A stretch of 9,102 bases of DNA from an uncultured bacterium (GTDB taxonomy: Bacteria; Cyanobacteriota; Vampirovibrionia; Gastranaerophilales; Gastranaerophilaceae), in contig USOK01000052.1 in assembly GCA_900556295.1 (NCBI GenBank), forward strand, positions 1-9,102, read 5' to 3'. Numbering within the stretch: position 1 is the stretch's first letter; the number at the start of each line of letters is the position of its first letter. The notes under the pieces were generated by a model. The model saw only the letters and a list, made by a program, of their open reading frames with translations, made no database searches and was not told where the DNA came from. Both the position numbers and the translations under genes were made by a program. This document shows positions 1-6,247 of this stretch, piece by piece.

Positions 1-691
1 GGATATAGCTGTCCAATATATCGGCTTTTCTTACAGTGCTTTCATCATAAATATTTGGTTTATAGTCGCTGCCTTTATATGTGTTTTTGAACACACTTAA
101 ATAAAGCGGAATTTGCAAAATTTCCACTAATGAGTCGTTAATGTTTTTGGAATTGTCATTTACTCCGTAGTTTTCACCGAGATATTTTAAAATGTTCTTT
201 TTTTCAAGAGGCTTTATTGCTATATTTTTAAATCTTAAACCTAAGTTTTCTTTAATGCGTGAGGATATAATAAACCTGGTGTTTTTTGATTCATCAATTA
301 TATGTGTTATCTTTTCGATTAAATAGCCCTTATTGTTTTGTGTAAGCTCGTTTATACCGTCAACGAATATTATGTAGGTGTAATTTTTTGCAGAGCTTGG
401 TGAGTTATTAGTGAAGAGCTTCCAAATATCGTCTGTTTCTATATTAGAGCCAAGATATTTACCGGCTATAGCACTCATGAGTGGGTCGGCTTTTCTAAAA
501 TCGATTTCTTTATCCGCATCTAAAAAAACAGGCACAGTATTAGTGCATTTGGATGAAAAATAATTAAATGCAAGTTGCATTTGCGTTGTTTTTCCTATAC
601 CACCTTCGCCGTAGTAGAGAATATTATCATTGCATTTTTCAATTTCTTTTATAAGCGGTACATCTTTATATTTGATATTTTGATTCTCCAT
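1..691 (-). CDS. NACHT/STAND-type P-loop NTPase, N-terminal part (cut by window edge)
   Basis: Reading the minus strand from ATG at 691-689 gives 230 open codons running off the left edge, so the C-terminus is missing. Visible motifs: Walker A GEGGIGKTT (residues 28-36); a NACHT-like Walker B, IIFVDGINEL (107-116), where the usual DGxDE reads DGINE; a sensor-like RFIISSR (139-145); and IPLYLSV (194-200), resembling the conserved proline-leucine helix that follows the NTPase core in STAND proteins. STAND NTPases are signal-dependent oligomerising switches, common in bacterial antiviral and stress signalling, with a C-terminal sensor and a fused effector. Here the ATPase begins within about 25 residues of the start, so no N-terminal effector domain is present; any effector or sensor must lie beyond the edge. 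GAGGAT at 701-706 is the likely ribosome-binding site. The NACHT-like fold call is firm; the function is not determined. Confidence 0.85.
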   Translation of the reverse strand, partial: MENQNIKYKDVPLIKEIEKCNDNILYYGEGGIGKTTQMQLAFNYFSSKCTNTVPVFLDADKEIDFRKADPLMSAIAGKYLGSNIETDDIWKLFTNNSPSSAKNYTYIIFVDGINELTQNNKGYLIEKITHIIDESKNTRFIISSRIKENLGLRFKNIAIKPLEKKNILKYLGENYGVNDNSKNINDSLVEILQIPLYLSVFKNTYKGSDYKPNIYDESTVRKADILDSYI

Positions 692-712
692 ATTATTCAC
701 ATCCTCGCTTTT

Positions 713-741
713 ATTATACAATATAACTTACATACTGACAA
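713..741 (-). promoter_or_regulatory. sigma-A-type promoter of the NACHT NTPase gene
   Basis: On the minus strand a TTGTCA -35 box (741-736) and a perfect TATAAT -10 box (718-713) are separated by exactly 17 bases. Transcription would start near 706-709, leaving a very short leader of about 15-20 bases with the Shine-Dalgarno GAGGAT almost at the RNA 5' end. This is the best promoter match in the window. No clear operator overlaps it. Confidence 0.75.
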
Positions 742-745
742 GAAT

Positions 746-780
746 AAATCCATCTGCTTTTTGCAGGTGGATTTTTCTTT
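746..780 (+). terminator. intrinsic-terminator-like hairpin in the divergent spacer
   Basis: A 12-bp stem (746-757 pairing with 763-774, one G-T pair) closes a five-T loop, and the right arm runs into a T-rich tail (772-780). In the plus direction this has the form of a Rho-independent terminator. No plus-strand gene lies upstream inside the window, so it could stop antisense transcription through the NACHT gene or attenuate a transcript entering the 850 ORF. On the minus strand the T tract is weaker. It lies immediately upstream of the -35 box of the NACHT gene promoter. Confidence 0.6.
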
Positions 781-792
781 CACCAAAAAATT

Positions 793-821
793 TTGATGGG
801 TTAAAAAAGGCTTTATGATAA
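793..821 (+). promoter_or_regulatory. candidate promoter for the small ORF at 850
   Basis: TTGATG (793-798) and TGATAA (816-821) are spaced by 17 bases, 29 bases before the start codon of the small ORF and just after the terminator-like hairpin. The -35 box is a fair match, the -10 box a weak one; an alternative -10, TATGAT at 814-819, would give a 15-base spacer. Position supports the call more than sequence quality. Confidence 0.4.
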
Positions 822-849
822 GAGTACAGAAACAAAGGAGGTCGTTAAT

Positions 850-1011
850 ATGTTTAACGAAAAAGAATTTTTGAACACAATTACAAGTATTGAACAGTCA
901 GAAACTTCTGAATTGCTTATTGCCAAAAGTGAAATTATTATTCCTGAGAGCAAAATTCTTTTGCTTGATGATATGCAAATTGAAACAAGCCCTAACATTT
1001 TGCTCAGGTAG
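850..1011 (+). CDS. small hypothetical protein, 53 residues
   Basis: An ATG at 850 follows a full AAAGGAGG ribosome-binding site (834-841) with 8-base spacing, and the frame runs 53 codons to TAG at 1009-1011. The product is small, soluble and acidic with no membrane segment: an N-terminal charged helix-like stretch (EKEFLNTITSIEQSE, residues 4-18) and a hydrophobic, strand-like middle (IIIPESKILLLDDM, 29-42). I do not recognise the family. The near-consensus ribosome-binding site and its place between its own candidate promoter and the main gene run argue it is translated. A weak hairpin (TGGTG/CACCA, 1017-1032) follows the stop. It could be a leader peptide, a small regulator or a minor structural subunit. 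Confidence 0.55.
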   Translation: MFNEKEFLNTITSIEQSETSELLIAKSEIIIPESKILLLDDMQIETSPNILLR

Positions 1012-1071
1012 AAATATGGTGCTTTTTCACCAATAATAAATTACACAATATTTTTCATGTTATTTTATAGT

Positions 1072-1091
1072 TAGTGATTATGCAATCACTA
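1072..1091 (+). repeat. inverted repeat upstream of the main gene run, possible operator
   Basis: TAGTGATT and AATCACTA form a perfect 8-bp inverted repeat around the 4-base spacer ATGC, ending four bases before the AAAGGAGG ribosome-binding site (1095-1102) of the gene at 1110. A weak -10-like TATAGT (1066-1071) touches the left arm, with TTACAC (1041-1046) a poor -35 at 19-base spacing. The repeat could bind a dimeric repressor at the transcription start or fold as an RNA hairpin near the ribosome site. There is no T tract, so it is not a terminator. Confidence 0.4.
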
Positions 1092-1109
1092 TAAAAAGGA
1101 GGTTTAAAT

Positions 1110-1640
1110 ATGAGGAAAAATATCCCAAAATCACTTTCAAGAAGGCTTTTGCTTTTGCGCCTTTTTCCAAAAATTCATTCAAAAAGTGAACAGCAGGTGG
1201 AGCGTAATATCAACAGTATTTATGAAGCCACCGTATCAATTATTCACAATATGTGCGAGCAATTTATTGTTGCAAACTTTGATTTAATCAAGAGTTATAA
1301 AGCTGAACTTGCTAATCCGTCGAAGGCTGAAACGCTGCCACTTCAGGTTGATGTAGACGAATCAATGTCCATCACCAAACGCAAGCGCATTCAGGCCGAA
1401 AACGAAAAAGCGGTTGCTAATCGCAATTCGACGATTAAGGCTAACAAGGATAATGTTGTTACACTCCAAACTAATGAGGAAGAATTTGCTCATTCGGTAA
1501 ACTCAGTACTTCAAGAGGTTAAATCGGGTGTTGAAATTTATCTGTCAAAAATTAGTGCAGACGATACTGCAAATCCGTTTAATGATTTTGTTTTCGATAG
1601 GACTTTTATTTATAAATTCGATGAAGGAGGAGCAATATGA
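1110..1640 (+). CDS. hypothetical protein with helical/coiled-coil character (176 aa)
   Basis: ATG at 1110 follows AAAGGAGG (1095-1102) with 7-base spacing. I do not recognise a family. The N-terminus is strongly basic and leucine-rich (RRLLLLRLFPK, residues 11-21), too short and too charged to be a clear membrane span or signal peptide; it might be an amphipathic membrane-associating helix. Residues about 25-70 look helical, 85-115 are very charged (KRKRIQAENEKAVANRN) and coiled-coil-like, and the C-terminal part (120-148) is again helical. The stop overlaps the next start as ATGA, indicating translational coupling, so the two products are probably made in similar amounts and may interact. 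It opens the compact block that leads into the membrane protein and the lipoprotein. No catalytic motif is visible. Confidence 0.7.
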   Translation: MRKNIPKSLSRRLLLLRLFPKIHSKSEQQVERNINSIYEATVSIIHNMCEQFIVANFDLIKSYKAELANPSKAETLPLQVDVDESMSITKRKRIQAENEKAVANRNSTIKANKDNVVTLQTNEEEFAHSVNSVLQEVKSGVEIYLSKISADDTANPFNDFVFDRTFIYKFDEGGAI

Positions 1641-2014
1641 AGATGTTAAAAAAGAAGGACAAGGCAAAGCCCCAAAACGATACTGTTGGTGATAACAGTA
1701 TTACAATTAATGCCGATGTTAAAGATTTTCGTTTCGTTTCGCCCCTTGATCCTGATGCAATTGACTTTGCTGCCGTCGAAAACAGTAATCGTGAATTTGT
1801 TAAGGAAGCGCAAATCGATGATGCTTCGCCCGATTACAGGGAACCTTTGATCGATGCGACTCTTAATAAGTACTGTACATATCTCGACAGACATAAAGTT
1901 GAGTCAATTCATCTCTGGAGCAAAATCATCTCAGGTGCTAAAGCCCAACAGATGTGCTGTTCCGGCGAAGAAGATTTTATAAACACAATTCCGATTGATG
2001 AATTGATTGGTTAA
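1637..2014 (+). CDS. small acidic hypothetical protein (125 aa)
   Basis: Starts at the ATG of an ATGA overlap with the previous gene; GAAGGAGG at 1623-1630 lies just inside that gene and serves as ribosome-binding site. The N-terminus is lysine-rich (MKMLKKKDKAK), followed by a flexible segment, then an acidic middle with SPLDPDAIDFA at 35-45. The C-terminal half is likely helical (YCTYLDRHKVESIHLWSKIIS, roughly 79-99) and contains an adjacent cysteine pair (107-108). There is no signal peptide or membrane helix, so it is probably cytoplasmic. I cannot assign a family. Coupling to the 176-residue protein, and 15 bases to the downstream membrane protein, suggest it is part of the same complex or process. 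Confidence 0.68.
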   Translation: MKMLKKKDKAKPQNDTVGDNSITINADVKDFRFVSPLDPDAIDFAAVENSNREFVKEAQIDDASPDYREPLIDATLNKYCTYLDRHKVESIHLWSKIISGAKAQQMCCSGEEDFINTIPIDELIG

Positions 2015-2029
2015 AAGGAGGTCATTTTC

Positions 2030-2851
2030 ATGAAAGACAAAACAAAAAGCAAAGAACTGTTTGACGACGAAATTAAGGTCCTTAAAAAGCAAGGCTTATG
2101 GTTCAAACAGAACTTTATGAACAGGAGTTCAACAGTTTTTATCATCGCTTGTATTGCAACCTTGGTCGATGGCTTGACCGTATATTACACTCTTAACCCA
2201 ATTCTAAAGGGCAATATGGTTATGAATTTGCTTTTAACAATTACGGCAAGTGCTATATTGGACATCTTTCCAAGCTATTGGATTGATTCAATTGAAAAAA
2301 TCAGAAAACATCAAGATCTCACTGTGAAGCTAATGATGATTATTTCTGTTGTGGCCTGGATGTTGGTATTTGTATGTTTAAGCGTAGTCCGTATACACGG
2401 GTGGCAATTTGTACTGCAAAGCACACTTCAAGAACAGTATTCAATTAAAGAAAGCAATGTTAGTATGTTTATTCCGGTTCTTGATAAAACGCTTGGCATT
2501 ATCATTATGCTTTTCTTGTGCTTTGTTAATTTTGCCACATCGGCTGCTGTATTGCTTGCAACGGCAATTACTCATGTTTCGGAAGAAACAATGAAGTCAA
2601 GACAAAAGTTTTCAATTAAGACAGTTTTAAATCAGATCCATTTCAAGAAGGAAATGGAAAAACAACAGCTGAAAGATGTAATTGCTTTGGATTTTGAAGC
2701 CTACGAAAACGCAAAAAACGAAAGATTCAAGGCAGAAGCTAAGGCAGAGGCAGACAGGCAGCGCAGAATAGCAGTTGAGGATTTGGCGAGAGAGCTGTCA
2801 GATTCCGATGTGTCTACCAAATTATTAAGTAATAACGTTAAAGGAGAATAG
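2030..2851 (+). CDS. four-helix integral membrane protein with charged helical C-terminal tail
   Basis: ATG at 2030 is preceded by AAAAGGAGG (2013-2021). Four hydrophobic spans are visible at about residues 35-55, 62-84, 100-120 and 152-182, with short connecting loops. From about 187 to 258 the protein is a continuous charged helix, lysine/glutamate/alanine-rich (AKNERFKAEAKAEADRQRRI), likely a cytoplasmic coiled coil. Charge distribution puts both termini inside. I do not recognise the family. The pattern of four spans plus helical tail recalls MotA/ExbB-type stators by architecture only: those have a large loop between spans 2 and 3, which is absent here. The next gene starts three bases after the stop and encodes a surface lipoprotein with an OmpA-like domain, so the two plausibly form an envelope unit. 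Confidence 0.75.
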   Translation: MKDKTKSKELFDDEIKVLKKQGLWFKQNFMNRSSTVFIIACIATLVDGLTVYYTLNPILKGNMVMNLLLTITASAILDIFPSYWIDSIEKIRKHQDLTVKLMMIISVVAWMLVFVCLSVVRIHGWQFVLQSTLQEQYSIKESNVSMFIPVLDKTLGIIIMLFLCFVNFATSAAVLLATAITHVSEETMKSRQKFSIKTVLNQIHFKKEMEKQQLKDVIALDFEAYENAKNERFKAEAKAEADRQRRIAVEDLARELSDSDVSTKLLSNNVKGE

Positions 2852-2854
2852 ACT

Positions 2855-4063
2855 ATGAAAAAGGTAGTTTCAATCATCATTTCTGTTTTTATGATTGCGG
2901 CAATGTTTGCAGGCTGTGGAAGTAAGGACGGTGCAACCTTTACTGCCGTCGGAGTTGAAAACACTAAGAACTCATCATCGATTAACTGCAATGGTGCACT
3001 CTCGAATGAACTTTCAGAGGCTTTTAAAAAGACCGGTAATACTTTGACAGTTGTCGAAATTGATGGCGATCCATATCCGGTTGGTAATCCTGTAATCGCC
3101 GAATATGATGTAGGATCATCAAGCGACAACAAGGCGAGTCGTAATAAAATGTATACCCAAATGGCAGTAAAAACGGTGAATGAGGATGCCATTCCTAAAA
3201 CACCTGAAATCGATATGCTTAAAGCTTTGACTGTGCTAAGCCGTTCCGTTAATTCACTTGCCCATGGTAGTGAAAAAGCGACTAAAAGAATTGTTCTTTG
3301 CGCAAATTTGCTTTCAACTACAGGAAAGATAAATTTTGTTGACAGTACACTTTATTTCGATGCTGAAAACTACATTGAATATCTTGCAAACGAATTACCG
3401 GATTTGAATGGTATTAATGTAACATGGATTGTAACGGGTACAGAGGGTGAACAGGAGAGCCTTAACAATTCGGACATTAGTAAGCTCGAAGACTTTTATC
3501 GTAATCTTATCGAGAAAGCCGGTGGAATTGTTAAATTCATCGAGGAAAACAACGGCGGTGAGGGTGAGATTGATAAATCAGGTTGGCCCGATGTTACGGT
3601 GGTAGATGTACGAAAGGACAGTTACAAAGGAAGTAAAAATCTTGATGTCACACTTGATGATACCACTCTTTTTAAGTCGGACAGTACAGAATGGTTAAAT
3701 GAAGAAAAAGCCACCGCTAAGCTTGAATCATTGGTCGATGTAATCAATGACGGTGAGTGCAACATTGTAATTGCAGGATCAACGGCTGCTACTGACAGTT
3801 CGGAAGAACAGCATGTAACATTTTCCAAAAAACGAGCGGACAAAGTTATGAATAAACTAATTTCACTCGGTGCGGATGCTTCTAAGCTTAAGGCTGTCGG
3901 AATTGGAAAAAGCTATAGTAGATATAGGGTTAAGGATACCGGTGAGTTCAATACAGAAGAAAATCATAAGCAAAACAGAGTTGTATTCATCGTTTCAGAA
4001 GATACGGATAAAGCTCAATATTTCTTGGAAGTGGCTGAAAAATTCCCTAATATAAATAAATAA
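2855..4063 (+). CDS. lipoprotein with OmpA-like C-terminal domain
   Basis: A type II signal peptide is clear: MKK, a hydrophobic core, and a lipobox FAGC with lipidated Cys21, so the mature protein is anchored on the outer face of the membrane. Residues about 28-230 form an alternating strand/helix region (KRIVLCANLL, 144-153; INVTWIVTG, 187-195) that could be a von Willebrand A-like fold, but a metal-binding DxSxS motif is not obvious. Residues about 265-380 match the OmpA/MotB peptidoglycan-binding pattern: LF.SDS, IVIAG (304-308), FSKKRADKV (323-331), a short helix, KAVGIGKS (346-353), and NRVVFIV near the end (374-380). The motif arginine (R327) is present, but the usual GHTD reads GSTA, so the canonical aspartate is missing. 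GGAG at 2843-2846 inside the upstream gene drives translation. Confidence 0.8.
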   Translation: MKKVVSIIISVFMIAAMFAGCGSKDGATFTAVGVENTKNSSSINCNGALSNELSEAFKKTGNTLTVVEIDGDPYPVGNPVIAEYDVGSSSDNKASRNKMYTQMAVKTVNEDAIPKTPEIDMLKALTVLSRSVNSLAHGSEKATKRIVLCANLLSTTGKINFVDSTLYFDAENYIEYLANELPDLNGINVTWIVTGTEGEQESLNNSDISKLEDFYRNLIEKAGGIVKFIEENNGGEGEIDKSGWPDVTVVDVRKDSYKGSKNLDVTLDDTTLFKSDSTEWLNEEKATAKLESLVDVINDGECNIVIAGSTAATDSSEEQHVTFSKKRADKVMNKLISLGADASKLKAVGIGKSYSRYRVKDTGEFNTEENHKQNRVVFIVSEDTDKAQYFLEVAEKFPNINK

Positions 4064-4073
4064 ATAAAGATAT

Positions 4074-4102
4074 GGCACACATTAGTTTTACCAATGTGTG
4101 CC
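4074..4102 (+). repeat. intercistronic hairpin after the lipoprotein gene
   Basis: GGCACACATT (4074-4083) and AATGTGTGCC (4093-4102) form a perfect 10-bp stem with a 9-base loop, 11 bases after the lipoprotein stop. No T tract follows on either strand, so it is a poor intrinsic terminator. It may protect the 3' end of the upstream mRNA, partly attenuate, or serve as a protein-binding palindrome just upstream of the candidate clpP promoter. Confidence 0.6.
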
Positions 4103-4115
4103 GAATATACGCAAA

Positions 4116-4144
4116 TTCACCAAAAAAGTAAGCACTGTTATTAT
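4116..4144 (+). promoter_or_regulatory. candidate internal promoter for the clpP-like gene
   Basis: TTCACC (4116-4121) and TATTAT (4139-4144) are separated by 17 bases and lie in the only spacer longer than 100 bases inside the gene run. Start would be near 4151, giving a leader of about 57 bases. The -10 box is a 5/6 match and the -35 box 4/6. The presence of a hairpin immediately upstream supports a transcription-unit boundary here, but read-through from the upstream block is equally possible. Confidence 0.45.
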
Positions 4145-4207
4145 AGATGCTAATATAAATACTGACGACAAGTTCGTTAAAAAACATAAAAAGGAGACAA
4201 AACAATT

Positions 4208-4795
4208 ATGATTGTAACCAACTTGATCACAACACTTGATGGTAAGGAAGTGATGGTGGACTTCTTCACTGCGGAAGTCACACAAAACAGAACGATTCAT
4301 ATTATCGGCGAAATTAACGATGACACGGCATCGTATATTTGCTCAGAGATTCGTTATCTCAGCAGGAATTCTAAAGAACCTTTGACGCTTATTTTGAACA
4401 GCCCCGGAGGTTCAATTTCAGCAGGTATGGCTATTTACGATACACTTAACGCATCCGGATGTGAAGTGACGACTGTTGTTGAAGGCATGGCAGCTTCTAT
4501 GGCGGCTTTCTTGGCTACTTGTGCGGCTACTAAAGGCAGAAGATTTTGCCAACCCAATGCCGAAATAATGGTTCACCAGCCACTTGGAGGAGTTCAAGGT
4601 CAAGCATCAGATATAAGTATTGCTGCTGATCATATTAACAGCACCAAAAGGAAGATGACAAAGATTTTTGCAGATTCCGTTAATCTTGAAGAGTCTAAAA
4701 TCAAAGCATTAACCGATCGTGACACATGGCTTTCTGCAGAAGATGCATTGAAAATGGGTTTTGTGGATCATGTCGGCGATCCTATGGATGATTAA
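4208..4795 (+). CDS. clpP: ClpP-family serine protease (accessory copy)
   Basis: A 195-residue ClpP protease, normal length for the family, which assembles into a double-heptamer barrel and degrades proteins fed by AAA+ unfoldases such as ClpX or ClpC. The triad is complete: Ser97 in GMAASMAAF, His123 in VHQPLGG, Asp172 in DRDTWLSAEDAL. LNSPGGSISAGMAIYD (63-78) is the oxyanion/strand region. The N-terminal 28 residues differ from housekeeping ClpP: the familiar IYSRLLK segment is replaced by VDFFTAEVTQN, a region that includes the axial gate and hydrophobic clefts for unfoldase docking. It may therefore use a different partner. AAGGAG (4191-4196) lies 11 bases upstream, slightly far. The next gene begins 11 bases after the stop and encodes an AAA-like protein. 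This is probably an extra copy within an accessory locus rather than the core clpP. Confidence 0.93.
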   Translation: MIVTNLITTLDGKEVMVDFFTAEVTQNRTIHIIGEINDDTASYICSEIRYLSRNSKEPLTLILNSPGGSISAGMAIYDTLNASGCEVTTVVEGMAASMAAFLATCAATKGRRFCQPNAEIMVHQPLGGVQGQASDISIAADHINSTKRKMTKIFADSVNLEESKIKALTDRDTWLSAEDALKMGFVDHVGDPMDD

Positions 4796-4806
4796 GGAGG
4801 TTTAAA

Positions 4807-5541
4807 ATGAAAACTACACTTATTGGAATGCCTGAAATTAAGGCTGTTGCGGAAACAATATCAATCCATGCAAACGAGTATGAACTTGGCTTTAAGAAGA
4901 AGCCTACATATATCGTATTGCTCGATAAAGGTCAGGGCAGAACCGGAGTATTGGAATATCTTGCGGATGTTTACAATGGAAAAACAGCTTTTCCCTCGGG
5001 ACTCGACTCATATATTGAGTTTGAAAATATTGAAGCAACTATGTCGGCCGTTGAAGAGCTTGGTATTCGTCTTTCGGATTCGGCTATTTATAAGCCTTAT
5101 TATGAAGAGGTGTGCGGTGTTGATATCTGTAAATTCGCACATCACCTGAACGAATTGCAAACAGACCTTGTAATCAAGCTTTTAAAGGAGGCTTCCGAGC
5201 ATTGCTTTATGCTCTTTTTCTTCCCGCAAGAGCCTAATAAGTCTGAGCAAAGGCTTATTGACAGGCTTTGTGACGCCCTTGATATAAGCAGCACAATCGA
5301 GGCAACGCCTTATTCTGCCAAGGATTATGCGGAAATTGTAATCAAGCATTACAAAGAGGTTGCTGATTTTATCGGTGTTGATTTTTCAGCCTTTAAAAGA
5401 CAGCTTTCAGCAAATATGAAAAATGTCTCATCTTTAAGCGAAGCATTTAAAATCGGTGAGTCTTTCTTTGATGAAAACTTGTCGAAATTAACAACATCAT
5501 TATATATTGATGAGATTAAAAACGAGGAGGTCAAGAGATAA
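4807..5541 (+). CDS. degenerate AAA-type ATPase-like protein
   Basis: ATG at 4807 follows AAGGAGG (4795-4801). The 244-residue product has the outline of a CbxX/AAA-type domain without its key residues. A strand plus loop, YIVLLDKGQGRTGVLEYLA (35-53), sits where a P-loop is expected, but the GxGKT lysine reads arginine (GQGRT, 42-46). A hydrophobic strand with acidic end, CFMLFFFPQE (133-142), is at the Walker B position. A helix pair with ATPYSAKDYAEIVIKHYKE (166-184) resembles the small lid subdomain of such ATPases. Nucleotide hydrolysis therefore looks unlikely; an adaptor or regulatory role for the adjacent ClpP or for the following VirD4-like ATPase is possible (inference). The stop shares one base with the next start (TAATG), so translation is coupled. 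Fold assignment is tentative and based on pattern alone. Confidence 0.6.
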   Translation: MKTTLIGMPEIKAVAETISIHANEYELGFKKKPTYIVLLDKGQGRTGVLEYLADVYNGKTAFPSGLDSYIEFENIEATMSAVEELGIRLSDSAIYKPYYEEVCGVDICKFAHHLNELQTDLVIKLLKEASEHCFMLFFFPQEPNKSEQRLIDRLCDALDISSTIEATPYSAKDYAEIVIKHYKEVADFIGVDFSAFKRQLSANMKNVSSLSEAFKIGESFFDENLSKLTTSLYIDEIKNEEVKR

Positions 5542-6242
5542 TGAGAGACGAACGGTTTTCAACACCGAAGGAAATAGGCAGAAACTTTAAAACAAAAGAA
5601 GAGTCATCTAAAGCCGGTGTAATTGTAGCCACTAAAGGTAAAAAGGTTGCTTACACTGATACCAGTGAGTCACATATACTTGTAACCGGCGGCACCGGTA
5701 CTGGTAAAACTCAATGCTGTGTTAAAGATTATGTCGCCGAGGTTATTGATAAGGGTGAAAGTGCTCTTGTCCTGGATATTAAAGGTGATGTGTTTAAGAC
5801 GATTGCCGGGAAAGCAGCTAAAACTCATAGGGTTATTTGTATTGATCTTTCAAGCCCTTTTAAATCGCCTGTTAAATACAATCCGCTTTTGCAAATTTAT
5901 AAAGATTATACTTCAAGAGATTTGGAAAGAGCCGATCAAGCAACCTCGGCTCTGCACGATTTTTCTTATGCTCTTTGTGAAGATCCTCAATCGAAAGAGC
6001 AGTATTGGTGTAATTCCGGGGCGGAATTTCTGGATGGCTGTATTTATAGCCTTATGGATATTACAGCCGACCAAAGCGAAGTTAATATTGCCTCGCTTCA
6101 AAGTTTTATTGTCAAGGGCGAAGAAAGGCGCGGTGCATCGACTTATTTAAAATCGCTTTATGAATTTCTTTCTGACAATTCGCTTGCCAAGAATAACCTT
6201 ACCACATATGTAACGCTCCTAATGATACGCGTGACAGTATAG
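5541..6242 (+). CDS. VirD4/TraG-type coupling ATPase, N-terminal fragment (frameshifted)
   Basis: The N-terminal 224 residues are clearly TraG/VirD4 family: FSTPKEIG (residues 6-13, the conserved segment before the nucleotide domain), Walker A GGTGTGKT (50-57), and SALVLDIKGDVFK (74-86), the family's DxKGE-like strand. VirD4 proteins are hexameric ATPases that bring DNA or protein substrates to a type IV secretion channel. The usual two N-terminal membrane helices are absent: the protein starts about 50 residues before Walker A, and GAGGAGG (5524-5530) supports this start. After TTYV (221-224 equivalents, to 6212) the frame is lost and ends in an aberrant tail and a TAG at 6240-6242. The remaining half of the ATPase continues in another frame downstream, so this fragment alone lacks Walker B. 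Confidence 0.9.
   Translation: MRDERFSTPKEIGRNFKTKEESSKAGVIVATKGKKVAYTDTSESHILVTGGTGTGKTQCCVKDYVAEVIDKGESALVLDIKGDVFKTIAGKAAKTHRVICIDLSSPFKSPVKYNPLLQIYKDYTSRDLERADQATSALHDFSYALCEDPQSKEQYWCNSGAEFLDGCIYSLMDITADQSEVNIASLQSFIVKGEERRGASTYLKSLYEFLSDNSLAKNNLTTYVTLLMIRVTV
6213..6214 (+). other. single-base deletion splitting the coupling ATPase
   Basis: In frame with the 5541 start the sequence reads ACA TAT GTA ACG. Inserting one A (GTA AAC GCT CCT AAT GAT ACG CGT) restores TYVNAPNDTR, joining smoothly to the downstream frame and giving one 531-residue protein. NAPNDTRxS at this position fits the TraG family. No slippery heptamer surrounds the site, so programmed frameshifting is unlikely. A recent mutation, or an indel error in the assembly, explains it better. 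Confidence 0.8.
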
Positions 6243-6247
6243 GATCT

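Noticed and set aside
2701..3192. Minus-strand open frame of 163 codons opposite the membrane protein and lipoprotein genes
   Set aside because: It lies entirely antisense to two well-supported genes, lacks a ribosome-binding site and has the low-complexity serine/alanine-rich composition expected of a shadow frame.
4098..4211. A short open frame from GTG at 4098 that ends in an ATGA overlap with the clpP-like start
   Set aside because: It has no ribosome-binding site, its start lies inside a hairpin stem, it overlaps the candidate promoter, and its lysine-rich end comes from the A-rich ribosome site of the clpP-like gene. Chance or a decayed remnant is more likely.
6205..6245. Programmed frameshift in the coupling ATPase
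   Set aside because: No slippery heptamer or downstream stimulatory structure was found at GTA ACG. A one-base deletion or an assembly error is the simpler explanation.
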